DNA from: Desulfobacteraceae bacterium UBA5616
GTDB lineage: Bacteria; Desulfobacterota; Desulfobacteria; Desulfobacterales; UBA5616
Assembly (NCBI GenBank): GCA_002423615.1
Contig: DIKO01000105.1
Location: 4,705 to 68,704, forward strand
Direction: 5' to 3'
DNA length: 64,000 nucleotides
This document shows, piece by piece, positions 54,162 to 62,883 of this stretch. Each line of letters opens with the position of its first letter. The stretch's first letter is position 1. Position numbers and translations under genes: made by a program. Below the pieces are notes generated by a model. The model saw only the letters and a list, made by a program, of their open reading frames with translations, made no database searches and was not told where the DNA came from.

Positions 54162-55875
54162 ACGCCAGACCCCGGCTGTCTAAAGCAATAATTCTATCCG
54201 CATGGGCGATCGCGGAATACCGGTGGCTCACGATCACGATGGTTTTATCTTCCATTAAATGACCCAGCGTGTCTTTTAAACGATCCTCCGTGGAAACATC
54301 CACAAATGCCGTGGCCTCGTCCAGTATCAGGATTTTCGGCTTCATTAGAACGGCCCGGGCAATGCTGAGCCGCTGTTTTTGCCCGCCCGAAAGAAGTACG
54401 CCCCTGTCGCCTATGACCGTGTCATACCCGTTGGGCAGCGTTTGAATAAACCCGTCAATGCAGGCGGATTCAGCCGCCGACCGGACCTCGTCCATGCCGG
54501 CGCAGGGCTTTGGAAACCGGATATTTTCAAGGATGGTCGTATGAAACAGGAAAATATCCTGGGAAACAATTGCTGCCTGTTTGCGGAACCATTCTGGGTT
54601 AATGGTTTTAAGATCAATGCCGCCGATTGTGATGACCCCTGAATCCGGGTCGAAAAGCCGCAGCATCAAATGGCATAAGGTTGTTTTCCCTGCTCCGCTG
54701 GGGCCGATGATTGCCGTGATCCTGCGGCCGGGGATCTGAAAGGACATATGGTTTACCACCGGTTTTCGATCATAGGCAAAACAGACATCCCGAAATTCAA
54801 TATCCCCGGTGACGGCGGCCTCTTTTTCCGGGATTATGCCGCCGCAGGTGGTTTGAACGGGCAAAATATCGAGAATCTCCCTGACCCTGGCCAGGCTGAC
54901 CAGTGATTTCTGCAGGGATAAAAAACCGTCCATCAGCGCTTTTAACGGGCCGAATACCCTGCCCTGGTAGATCGAAAACGCCACCAGACTGCCGATCGTC
55001 AGGGTGTGTGCCAGCACGAGCGAACCGCCGTAACCGAATACCACCACGGCGTTGAGAATCACAAAAACGGTCGGAATTGATCCGGAAACAGCGCCCAGCA
55101 CCTGATATCGCATCAGAAACCCCAGAATATGAGACTGTTTTTCATTGAGTCTGCTCCGCTCGATCTTTTCAGCGCCAAAGGCTCTGATCATATGGGTATT
55201 GCTGAGGGATTCAAATATAAAATGCGAAATTTCCGCGTTGCTTCGGGCCACCTGATGGCCCAGGTCCAGCAATTTCGGACGAAGGCGATAAATTATAATA
55301 AGGGCCGCCGGCAGAAAAGCGAAGCTTAACAACGCCATTTTCCAGTTCAATGCCATCAGCACGCCGGCGGCGATCAGACAGGTGAGCAGATTGAATGCGA
55401 CCATGGGAAGGACATCGGTCGCAAGGGATTGAATATCGGCCATATCCGATGCGATGCGGGAATAGAGATCCCCGATTTTCTGCTTTGAAAAAAAGTTGAG
55501 GGGAATTTTCTGAACGTGCTCGAACAGGTCCTCCCGCATGTGAAACAGTATTTGCGCGGAATAGCGCATATAGAGGAAGCTGTTGATCACCCGGATCGCA
55601 AAAGCAAACAGGATCAGGGCCAGGAGCAGTGATAACACGGGCCATAACAACCGGTGGTCGGCGGCAAGAAACACCTTGTCGATCAGAACCTTGGCAAAAT
55701 AAGGCTGCGTCATTCCGAAAACAGTGCTCAGACCGCTTAACACAAGGGAAAGAATCAAGATTTTTTTCCGCGGCTTCAGGTATTTTCCCAGATAGGCAAG
55801 CTGTGTCCCGGAAATGTATCCGGCAACACCGTTTGATTTTTTCCGGATCGGTTTCAGGTTTCGCGAAAATAACAC
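54097..55875 (-). CDS. qhpF: ABC exporter (QhpF-like)
   Basis: A 592-residue half-transporter with six helices in the N-terminal ABC_membrane domain (about 30-320) and a nucleotide-binding domain with Walker A GPSGAGKTTL, Q loop, signature LLSGGQKQRL and Walker B ILILDEATAFVD. No N-terminal peptidase domain is present, consistent with a separate protease. In Paracoccus QhpF carries the crosslinked QhpC to the periplasm. The gene overlaps both neighbours: 22 bases with the U32 gene before it and 65 bases with the protease gene after it. Confidence 0.9.
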   Translation of the reverse strand: MLFSRNLKPIRKKSNGVAGYISGTQLAYLGKYLKPRKKILILSLVLSGLSTVFGMTQPYFAKVLIDKVFLAADHRLLWPVLSLLLALILFAFAIRVINSFLYMRYSAQILFHMREDLFEHVQKIPLNFFSKQKIGDLYSRIASDMADIQSLATDVLPMVAFNLLTCLIAAGVLMALNWKMALLSFAFLPAALIIIYRLRPKLLDLGHQVARSNAEISHFIFESLSNTHMIRAFGAEKIERSRLNEKQSHILGFLMRYQVLGAVSGSIPTVFVILNAVVVFGYGGSLVLAHTLTIGSLVAFSIYQGRVFGPLKALMDGFLSLQKSLVSLARVREILDILPVQTTCGGIIPEKEAAVTGDIEFRDVCFAYDRKPVVNHMSFQIPGRRITAIIGPSGAGKTTLCHLMLRLFDPDSGVITIGGIDLKTINPEWFRKQAAIVSQDIFLFHTTILENIRFPKPCAGMDEVRSAAESACIDGFIQTLPNGYDTVIGDRGVLLSGGQKQRLSIARAVLMKPKILILDEATAFVDVSTEDRLKDTLGHLMEDKTIVIVSHRYSAIAHADRIIALDSRGLAYEGPAEGFAHECAGGDYRQRD

Positions 55876-56843
55876 ATATACCCCTTTTCACAATACTGCG
55901 GCGTATTTCTGAGTTTTTTGGCCAAGGCCTCGACAGCATCCCACGTTGAATTGCGCCGGACTTCCGTCATGACTTCCGCAACCAGTTGAAGACTTCTCAT
56001 TTTTCGATAAAAGGATGCCTCACGGCCGACGATTTTAACGGCGGAAACTCCCCAGTCCCTGAATTGCCCGAACCGGCAGAGGCTGCAGGGACCATTGGGC
56101 AATCCTTCGGACTGGAAGCTGCATCCGCAATTGTTCTGATACCAGAGAAATTCACGGAACCTTTCCATGTCCTTCATAAGCGCTTCTTTGCCGATCTTCT
56201 TTCCCGATCCCGGAAAAAATTCAGGCGTCCAGTCGGTCATGCAAAACGGGCCCAGGGCATGGGAGGTCTGGCAAAATCCCTCTTCAAAATAACATCCGTC
56301 GTTAACGGCAAACACCTCGAATTCCATGTTCAACCTGTTTTTCTTGACGATCGATTCTATTTCAGAAAGATTCAGGTGCCGGGGGAGGATGATCCGTTTC
56401 ACGCCGAGAAAACCGTAGTATTCCACGGATTCCGAGTTGGTGCAGGCGCCCAGGCTGCTTAAATGGATTTTAACCGGCAGTTTTTCCTTGCCAAGCGCGA
56501 TTAAAAAATTGAGATCCGATACGATCAGTCCGTCGATTTCAGCCAGCGCGACCAGTTTTTCGCAAAACCGCAAAATGGGTCCTACGCTGTCGTGAGGATA
56601 AAACGGTGAATTAAACGTGATGTAAACCGCCGCCTCTTTTTCATGAGCAAGTTTTGTTATCTTCAAGACATCCTGAAATGAAAAGAGATTGCCCGCGGCC
56701 GGATCCCTTCTGTTGATCCACAGTCCCCCGCCGTAGGCACTGTCCCATTCCGGCAGGCCGATGCCGGCATACAATTCATCCGCGCCGAAATGCAGAAGCA
56801 TCTCCGTTTCTTCCAAACGACATACGGGGGCAGCAATTTTCAT
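55854..56843 (-). CDS. Peptidase-U32-family protein, UbiU-like
   Basis: A 329-residue U32 protein; E. coli UbiU has 331 residues. The family block EFEVFAVNDGC (residues 174-184) leads into C184-x6-C191, the same spacing as the first two Fe-S ligands of UbiU. Later cysteines C201, C239, C241, C253 and C256 provide the remaining ligands. The N-terminal TIM-barrel-like half (FGADELYAGIG) is typical. Characterised U32 proteins of E. coli (UbiU/UbiV, RlhA, TrhP) are Fe-S proteins of hydroxylation, not proteases. The gene is inside the qhp operon and adjacent to a UbiV-like partner. Proposed role: O2-independent hydroxylation of the QhpC tryptophan. A peptidase or tRNA modification role cannot be excluded. 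Confidence 0.85.
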   Translation of the reverse strand: MKIAAPVCRLEETEMLLHFGADELYAGIGLPEWDSAYGGGLWINRRDPAAGNLFSFQDVLKITKLAHEKEAAVYITFNSPFYPHDSVGPILRFCEKLVALAEIDGLIVSDLNFLIALGKEKLPVKIHLSSLGACTNSESVEYYGFLGVKRIILPRHLNLSEIESIVKKNRLNMEFEVFAVNDGCYFEEGFCQTSHALGPFCMTDWTPEFFPGSGKKIGKEALMKDMERFREFLWYQNNCGCSFQSEGLPNGPCSLCRFGQFRDWGVSAVKIVGREASFYRKMRSLQLVAEVMTEVRRNSTWDAVEALAKKLRNTPQYCEKGYMCYFRET

Positions 56844-56849
56844 CGTATG

Positions 56850-57725
56850 TTATAACGCAAATCCTTGATACACGAGGCGGAATGAACCTTCCACCGAAGT
56901 AAAAACGGTGTTGAGCACGGCCGCTGGATACAGGTAGTAAATCGTATTGCCGTTTTGAAACAGTCTGAACTGAAACCGCTCATGCACCAGCTCCAGCACC
57001 TGATGCGTGCAGGGCCGAAGGCAGTCTTCGCGGATCAAAAACTTTTCTCTTCCCTTCCCTTTTCGAGATTCGGCCTGGCACAGGCGGCCGGTAGTAACAA
57101 CCCCAAAGGGAAAATATACGGATACTCCCATGTCCGAAAGGCCCCGGCTGATGCCGGATCCGTAGGGCAGGATGTCCTGCTCGATGCGCCGGACATTGAT
57201 GGATGACAGATGCTCCAGAAACGTCCGGTGGCGAAAAGTGCTCTCGTTGAGGGCATTCTGCATGGATTCAGACATCGAAGCGTCATCCCACGGCCAAACG
57301 AACCGGGGGTCTTTGAATCCTTTGTTGAATAACCGGCCCGCAGCCAGGCGCAGACCGGGGTATTTTTTTCGCACATGCCATAAAACACCCGGGTCATTTG
57401 TGACCACCTCGGCCCCCGGGCAGTCATTTTCAAGACAGGCAAACAGGGGGGCGCATTTTTCAAGATGCCGGTCGGTCATGGGCGGCGTCAGGAATGTCAG
57501 ACCGGCGGTGTGGTTTTGTGAAAACCGGCTGAACTCGCGGATTTCCTTTAACGAGGGCAGGCGGTGAAAACAAAATTCATCCCCGATATACAGCCGGTAA
57601 ATCTTTTCGGAACTGCAGCCAAAATCAGCAGGGACATTTTCCGGATAAAAGGAACGCAGATGGCGGATCAGGATATGTTCAGATATCTCCTGCTTCAGAT
57701 CCCGCACATGAAACGCCAGTTCCAT
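56850..57725 (-). CDS. Peptidase-U32-family protein, UbiV-like
   Basis: A 291-residue U32 protein; E. coli UbiV has 292 residues. Cysteines C216, C235 and C239 form C-x18-C-x3-C, similar in type to the C-x12-C-x3-C of UbiV, and C37 or C52 near the N-terminus could supply the fourth ligand. The segment TNDPGVLWHVRKKYPGLRLAAGR is a U32 barrel strand. It lies 6 bases upstream of the UbiU-like gene and 6 bases downstream of the cytochrome gene, so the two U32 proteins are co-translated and probably form a heterodimer like UbiU-UbiV. Confidence 0.82.
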   Translation of the reverse strand: MELAFHVRDLKQEISEHILIRHLRSFYPENVPADFGCSSEKIYRLYIGDEFCFHRLPSLKEIREFSRFSQNHTAGLTFLTPPMTDRHLEKCAPLFACLENDCPGAEVVTNDPGVLWHVRKKYPGLRLAAGRLFNKGFKDPRFVWPWDDASMSESMQNALNESTFRHRTFLEHLSSINVRRIEQDILPYGSGISRGLSDMGVSVYFPFGVVTTGRLCQAESRKGKGREKFLIREDCLRPCTHQVLELVHERFQFRLFQNGNTIYYLYPAAVLNTVFTSVEGSFRLVYQGFAL

Positions 57726-57731
57726 TTGCCT

Positions 57732-58280
57732 CTATCGGGCGCCGCCGTCCGGTAAGGCGGCTGTTTCAACAGGTTTTACGGGTTCATAAAACTTTTGCCC
57801 GTTTCGCATTTCATGGTTATGGCAGTCTTTGCACGGCTGCCTCGAGATATCGTTGATCAGGGCTTTATGAATGGTGAGTTGATCGATTTCCTTATGGTTT
57901 TTAGCCTCCTTGCACGTAAAGCACCGGCTGTTGGGCACATGGCTCCAGTACCCGGGTTCCAGATCGTCTTTTAAAAAAAGCGGTTCGGCAATGGGTTTCA
58001 GGGGTTCATCGGGGTCTCTTTTAAAATGGGCTACCAATTGCTTTGCCGACGAAACGTTCATGTCCATCCACCCGGCAAACCCGGCATCAAAGTGACAACC
58101 TGCGCAGTTCGGATGATTTTTGGCGGTCCGGGATTCTTTCCAGCGGTTGACCGGATCTCTCATCTCATGGCAGACAATGCAGGTCTTGTCCGGGAAATAT
58201 CGCATCGAGGCTTCATGTACGCCAAGCCCCAGGAAAAACAACACCAGCAAAACGGTGACGATCGATATCTTCTTTTTCAT
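57732..58280 (-). CDS. NapC/NirT/NrfH-type tetraheme cytochrome c
   Basis: A 182-residue membrane-anchored protein with an N-terminal signal anchor (IVTVLLVLFFLGLGV, residues 7-21) and four heme-binding motifs: CIVCH, CAGCH, CFTCK and CKDCH. The third has Lys instead of His, a rare motif known from the catalytic heme of nitrite reductase NrfA. Spacing and the MRDPVNRWKESRTAKNHPNC segment match the NapC/NirT family. Such proteins link the menaquinone pool to periplasmic partners. Here it probably exchanges electrons with QhpA, replacing the cytochrome c-550 used in aerobes. Placement between qhpB and the U32 genes is unusual. Confidence 0.88.
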   Translation of the reverse strand: MKKKISIVTVLLVLFFLGLGVHEASMRYFPDKTCIVCHEMRDPVNRWKESRTAKNHPNCAGCHFDAGFAGWMDMNVSSAKQLVAHFKRDPDEPLKPIAEPLFLKDDLEPGYWSHVPNSRCFTCKEAKNHKEIDQLTIHKALINDISRQPCKDCHNHEMRNGQKFYEPVKPVETAALPDGGAR

Positions 58281-58318
58281 ATTCGCTCAGCTTTTATCGG
58301 GTTTGCTGCAATTTGCAG

Positions 58319-59350
58319 TTATTGTGAAAACCGATTGAACACCATGGCATCCCCGCCCACGGGAATGGCCGTCTCGAATTTCAACGTTTCTGCGTCATAA
58401 ATGCTGACATCCGCGCCCATGGCCCCGATATAGACTTTCTTTCCATCCGGGCTCAAGGCGATGGAGGTATAGCTTCCCCTTTCCGCATAGGTCGCGTTGA
58501 CTGTTTCCCCGGTGGCCACATCCACTTTGACCAGTTCATCGTGACCGGCATAGATGTATTTTTTGTCCGGCGACAACGCAGCGGAAAAAGGCATGGCCAT
58601 CTCCTTGCTCTTGATCGACCTGATTTCTCCGGATACCATATCCAGAATCAGATAATACAACCCGGAGGACGCGTAATACGGAGCGGCAAACAACTGATGG
58701 TCTCCGGGACTGTTGTTGGTGTACATGGCGACGATGCTTCTTTGCTCCTGGTCTTTTTCCGCATGAATGCCGGCCATGATCATTTCAAGTTCACCGGTTT
58801 TCAGATTGATTTTATACACATCCAGCCCGAACAGAATCGCATGGTCCGGGTCATTTCGAACCGGAAATATGCCGTGGACCCCATAGGGCAATTCGTAACT
58901 CCGAACCACTTCCTTCTTCCCGATGTCAAATATCGCAAACTGCGGGGGCAGAACATTGAGTTTGGGAATATTCTGCTTTTTCTTGACGATCTGGCAGCTT
59001 ACAAAGAGTTGTTTCCCGTCGTTGGACACCGCTGTGGTAAAAATCGTCACACGGCTCAGATCCGTTGAAAATCTGTACGTATCGATCAGTGAAAAGGTCT
59101 TCGTATCCACTGCAAAAATGGAATGCAGGGCATTGAGATAATATCTCCTCCCGTCCGGCGAATAGCTGGTATTCAACACATAATCGGAGTAACGCGCGCC
59201 CTCGATGACCCGGCCGGTTTCGCAGTTCACCACATCCAGCCCCTTTACGGTGGGGACAAGGATGTAATCGACAGCCAGGACGGGCAATTGGAAAAGTGCC
59301 CATACCACCAAAGTCCATAGAAAAATCACAAGCTTGATTCTGCTTTTCAT
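58319..59350 (-). CDS. qhpB: QHNDH beta subunit
   Basis: A 343-residue beta-propeller with an N-terminal signal peptide (LVIFLWTLVVWALFQLPVLA). The repeats follow the YVTN/propeller type (NTSYSPDGRRYYLNALHSI, SLDGKQLFVSC-like, LSPDKKYIYAG and LSPDGKKVYIGAMGADVSIY). The quinohemoprotein amine dehydrogenase beta subunit is a seven-bladed propeller of about this length that contacts the gamma subunit. It follows qhpC by 15 bases. Length, signal and position all fit. Confidence 0.9.
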   Translation of the reverse strand: MKSRIKLVIFLWTLVVWALFQLPVLAVDYILVPTVKGLDVVNCETGRVIEGARYSDYVLNTSYSPDGRRYYLNALHSIFAVDTKTFSLIDTYRFSTDLSRVTIFTTAVSNDGKQLFVSCQIVKKKQNIPKLNVLPPQFAIFDIGKKEVVRSYELPYGVHGIFPVRNDPDHAILFGLDVYKINLKTGELEMIMAGIHAEKDQEQRSIVAMYTNNSPGDHQLFAAPYYASSGLYYLILDMVSGEIRSIKSKEMAMPFSAALSPDKKYIYAGHDELVKVDVATGETVNATYAERGSYTSIALSPDGKKVYIGAMGADVSIYDAETLKFETAIPVGGDAMVFNRFSQ

Positions 59351-59364
59351 GGCGGCGCCCCCTT

Positions 59365-59691
59365 TTACCTTTTAATCACATAATTCAAATTTTTCCAATC
59401 TTTCTGAATCGTTGCGCACTGTTCCTGATAATCGGGGAAAGCGGTGATGTTGTCCGGGGTCTGGGCCGGCCACCAGCACGGTCCGGAGCAGTTGCTCCAG
59501 TCCCGCGCGCTGGAAGCACAATTTCCAACAGGCGCCGCAGGATTGGGGTTGGTCTCCCAGCCGGGATCAAAAACAGTGGTGCAGCCGATGGGCATTCCGG
59601 TGATCACATCTTCATCCGCCATGCCGAAAACTTCTTCTTCCGCCATTTTCTTTGCCCTCCTGTTAATGGGCTTCAATCCTTTTTTCTTCAT
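59365..59691 (-). CDS. qhpC: QHNDH gamma subunit with CTQ and thioether-crosslink residues
   Basis: A 108-residue precursor. Each crosslink pair of the Paracoccus enzyme is present with identical spacing: C37-E46 (IGCTTVFDPGWE), C58-D64 (CASSARD), C72-D80 and C68-W74 (CSGPCWW), the last being the cysteine tryptophylquinone precursor. Residues 1 to about 30 form a charged leader that lacks a signal peptide, to be removed by QhpE. An additional cysteine, C92, is not part of the known set. The subunit is the catalytic core that oxidises primary amines in the periplasm. Sequence identity is unambiguous. Confidence 0.97.
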   Translation of the reverse strand: MKKKGLKPINRRAKKMAEEEVFGMADEDVITGMPIGCTTVFDPGWETNPNPAAPVGNCASSARDWSNCSGPCWWPAQTPDNITAFPDYQEQCATIQKDWKNLNYVIKR

Positions 59692-59706
59692 ATTCGCGCC
59701 CCCTTT

Positions 59707-61125
59707 TCAATGTCCTCTGAGTCGTGCAAGACGATCCAGATAGTCGGGCCGGTCGATGGCAAGCTTGGCATACACCGTCAGCCCGATTCCCGTCCATTCC
59801 CTGATCCACCGGCAATAATGCCTGTTGGGTGCGGTCAGGGTACCTTCCCTGACCAGTGCTTCCTGATAACAGCCGCCCGCACAGATATGCCTGACCCAGC
59901 ACGACGGACAGAGCGGTTCCCTGTCCGTTTGAACCTTTTCCCTGAATGCCGCCGCCTTTCGGGCATCCACGCCTTGTTCGATATCTCCCATGTGGGCTGC
60001 TGAATTTCCGGCAAGCCGCTGACACAGATACAGATCGCCCCCGGTATCCACGCAAAACAGTCCGGAACCGGCGCCGCACGGGTATTTCTTGATTTCTCCC
60101 TGGTGAATTAAAACCAAGAGGTCGATCAGATTGGTAAAACCCAATACTTTATCTTCTTTCGCCAGATCCAGGAACTGATCGCAAAGCCTCTTGAAATGGC
60201 GCAGAAGGTTGACCATTCCGGCTTCCTGAAGCTGAAACCGTAAATCACAGGTTGTTGCCGGTGCAAATCCCGCTTCGGCAAATCCCACATCCAACAGGTG
60301 CAGGAGCGTTTTCGGGACATCTTCCGCAGCACCTTCGGTTACCGTCACCCGGGCCGCCACCGGCCTTTTTGCCATCTGCTGCAATAATTTTTTAATCTTT
60401 GGAACAATCACCTGATAGGAAGGATCCCCGTTTAAAAACCGGCGATGCCGGTCGTGAATGTCTTCCCCACCGTCCATGCTGACCGTAACGCTGATCTGCT
60501 TCTCAGCCAAAAATTCAATTATCGGCCGGGTTAACAGGGTTGCATTGGTCGTCACGGCAAAATCGATTTGTTTGTTTTGGTGAAATCCTTTTTCCCGGGC
60601 ATAGTCAACGGCATCGGAGATCAGGTCAAAATTTAAAAGCGGTTCGCCGCCGAAAAAAACCAGGGTCAGGGCCTTTTGGTTTCCGGACCGGGAAAAAAGA
60701 AAATCAACCGCACGGCGGGCCGTCGCCTTAGTCATTTTCTTTTCAGAATGCGGCGGGGTTGGATTGTTGCGGCAATAACAGTAGTCGCAGCCTAAGTTGC
60801 AGGCATCGGTAACCTGAAGAACCAGCGTATGTACCGGCATTTCCGGATAAGCGTGGGACTTCCGGTGATCTTGCGCGATGGTGGCTTCCGAAACGATCAC
60901 GCACCGGGAAACAAGCTCTTCAAAAAAATCCGAAGCTTCCTCAACCTGACCCCAAAATCCCGACAGGGCAGATTCACGGGTAAACGCGCCCAAACCACGG
61001 CATCGATCCAAAACAGCTTCCATTCCCGGGTCAATCTCGAAAACAGCACAATGGGACGGCAAAAAAAGAAAGGTGTGCCTATCCACATCAAAAAGCCTGT
61101 AATCTGAGGTTGTATAGCGTGTCAT
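59707..61125 (-). CDS. qhpD: Radical SAM/SPASM peptide-crosslinking enzyme (QhpD)
   Basis: A 472-residue radical SAM protein. The C109-x3-C113-x2-C116 motif (CNLGCDYC) binds the [4Fe-4S] cluster; VFFGGEPLLNFDLI and VTVSMDGGEDIHDRHRR are family strands. The C-terminal SPASM region has cysteines in CGAGSGLFCVDTGGDLYLC and CPSCWVRHICAGGC. QhpD forms the intrapeptidyl Cys-Asp/Glu thioether bonds of QhpC. The N-terminal 100 residues could be the substrate-binding part. It lies directly upstream of qhpC. Confidence 0.95.
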   Translation of the reverse strand: MTRYTTSDYRLFDVDRHTFLFLPSHCAVFEIDPGMEAVLDRCRGLGAFTRESALSGFWGQVEEASDFFEELVSRCVIVSEATIAQDHRKSHAYPEMPVHTLVLQVTDACNLGCDYCYCRNNPTPPHSEKKMTKATARRAVDFLFSRSGNQKALTLVFFGGEPLLNFDLISDAVDYAREKGFHQNKQIDFAVTTNATLLTRPIIEFLAEKQISVTVSMDGGEDIHDRHRRFLNGDPSYQVIVPKIKKLLQQMAKRPVAARVTVTEGAAEDVPKTLLHLLDVGFAEAGFAPATTCDLRFQLQEAGMVNLLRHFKRLCDQFLDLAKEDKVLGFTNLIDLLVLIHQGEIKKYPCGAGSGLFCVDTGGDLYLCQRLAGNSAAHMGDIEQGVDARKAAAFREKVQTDREPLCPSCWVRHICAGGCYQEALVREGTLTAPNRHYCRWIREWTGIGLTVYAKLAIDRPDYLDRLARLRGH

Positions 61126-61174
61126 GTATTTTCGCCAATACCCGGAATCTGAAAACCGGTTACAATACGCGCCC

Positions 61175-62812
61175 CTATTTGATATGTGTAATGAAATCGG
61201 GCACTGTAACCGCCAGTCTCGCCCGGTCGGTTAACTGCCGGCCATTGTCTTCGATGGATGCGCATACGGCGATCAGTCCCGTCCCTTCCTTGCGCATGAA
61301 CCGTTCTTCTATCGGGCCGTAAGTTGTCACCGGCGTGTAAAGACCGTTGACGATCGATGCCTGCAGATACTTCAGGTCATCATCATTTTCGCCCGTCTTC
61401 TGTTCTTCCAGCCGCCACACCGCGTCAACGGGTTCCAAAACCAGATCATCTTCGGTGCCTTCCTTACCGTCGGCGCCGAAACTCATGCCCCGGGCTACAA
61501 ACTGTACACCCTGAGGGGGATAGGCCGCTCCGCAGCTCACCCGGGCCCTGCCCAGTTCCGGATGGATTTTGATGCTGTCCACCTGATGATAGATCTTCAT
61601 GGGGATTTCATCCGGCAGGCCCTTGAGGCGAAGCACCGCCAGACCTGTTTTTGCCGCTTCGGACACGTTTACGGTGCAAATGATTTCCGTCGGCTTGATC
61701 GAATCGACGGACAATACGGATATCCCTTCGTCCGAAAACCGGAAGTCTCCCGGTTGAAGCACTTCCGGCAGATTCACCCCGACAATGGTAACCGGTTGCC
61801 CTGCTTGAGAAGCACGAAGGGCCTGGGGAAAAACCGATATGATTTTGGGGCCTGCGTCCGTCCTGAAAAAGGTCTCATTGCCGAACATATCGGCATCCTG
61901 AATGACTGCCCACCATTTTCCGGAAAAAGACCCCTCTTTTTGACTGAAATCATAAACCCCTTCGATTCTCCCGGAAAGAGGCGTCGGCGCGAACGAAACC
62001 CGGAGATGGTACCCTGAATACAGCGTCCCTTCACCGCTCATGACCAACCGGGTCCCGTTTTCAAAGTGGATTTCCCTTTGGATCAGGTATTCATCCGGAC
62101 CTTTGCCCGGGTTGGCTGAAAACACATAATTGCCCCGGTAATAACCGATGCCGGGCTGATACCCGGCCGTTGTCCATATCCCTAGGGCAGGGCATGCCGT
62201 TCTAGTTTTGAGCCATTCCCGCCACTGCGGCGCATCGAAAGCGAAGCGCTGCGAAAGCGGGTCGATCAGCTCTTTCGATATCCGGGCCCAATCCATCTGC
62301 CGCATCTGCAGAATAACGGTCGGATAATAACCGATATGCAGATTTCGGATTTCCTCCCACTGACTCCGGGTGTTGCGATGGGAAGCGATTTTACCCCAGG
62401 TGTGGCAGCGCACGCAGGCCCCGTAAAGGTTCTTTTCTAATTCATTTCGGGGAATTTCCCGGTACTGACTGTTTTCGTCGCTGTTGATGTAGGAAATTTC
62501 AGCCATCTCTTCGGGGGTCAGACAAAGATCACGGCTTAATTCCTTGACAACGGAATTGAAATCCGCATCTTCGAGAGGCAGGCCATTGATCCGGATCATC
62601 CGGTCCACGACATTTTTCCACTCTTCCGGCGATTTCCGCGTTTCCTCGATGACCTCGAGTCGGCCATGCGGATCCGGCGTATGGCATGCAGAACATTTTT
62701 GGAAGACCGACGATTCCTTAAAAAAGAGCGGTTCCCCATACGCGGGTCCGCAAACAAACCAAACGACCATCAGGCAGGCAAGGACAAAGCCCCGTTTTAT
62801 CCGCTTCTCCAT
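61175..62812 (-). CDS. qhpA: QHNDH alpha subunit, diheme cytochrome c
   Basis: A 545-residue secreted protein. Signal peptide at 1-26 (GFVLACLMVVWFVCGPAYG). Heme motifs are C40-SAC-H44 and C133-VRC-H137, giving the two c hemes. The rest is the three-domain beta portion (SYINSDENSQYREIPRN and following) of the alpha subunit, with length and order typical of QHNDH. It takes electrons from CTQ in QhpC. As the first gene it sets the operon downstream of the TetR operator. The protein identity is clear from neighbours and heme positions. Confidence 0.95.
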   Translation of the reverse strand: MEKRIKRGFVLACLMVVWFVCGPAYGEPLFFKESSVFQKCSACHTPDPHGRLEVIEETRKSPEEWKNVVDRMIRINGLPLEDADFNSVVKELSRDLCLTPEEMAEISYINSDENSQYREIPRNELEKNLYGACVRCHTWGKIASHRNTRSQWEEIRNLHIGYYPTVILQMRQMDWARISKELIDPLSQRFAFDAPQWREWLKTRTACPALGIWTTAGYQPGIGYYRGNYVFSANPGKGPDEYLIQREIHFENGTRLVMSGEGTLYSGYHLRVSFAPTPLSGRIEGVYDFSQKEGSFSGKWWAVIQDADMFGNETFFRTDAGPKIISVFPQALRASQAGQPVTIVGVNLPEVLQPGDFRFSDEGISVLSVDSIKPTEIICTVNVSEAAKTGLAVLRLKGLPDEIPMKIYHQVDSIKIHPELGRARVSCGAAYPPQGVQFVARGMSFGADGKEGTEDDLVLEPVDAVWRLEEQKTGENDDDLKYLQASIVNGLYTPVTTYGPIEERFMRKEGTGLIAVCASIEDNGRQLTDRARLAVTVPDFITHIK

Positions 62813-62883
62813 AAATAAAACCTCCCCGTTGATGTTGAAGCTAATGTTGGACTTGACGAAATGGTTGGAGTGTGATTATTGAG

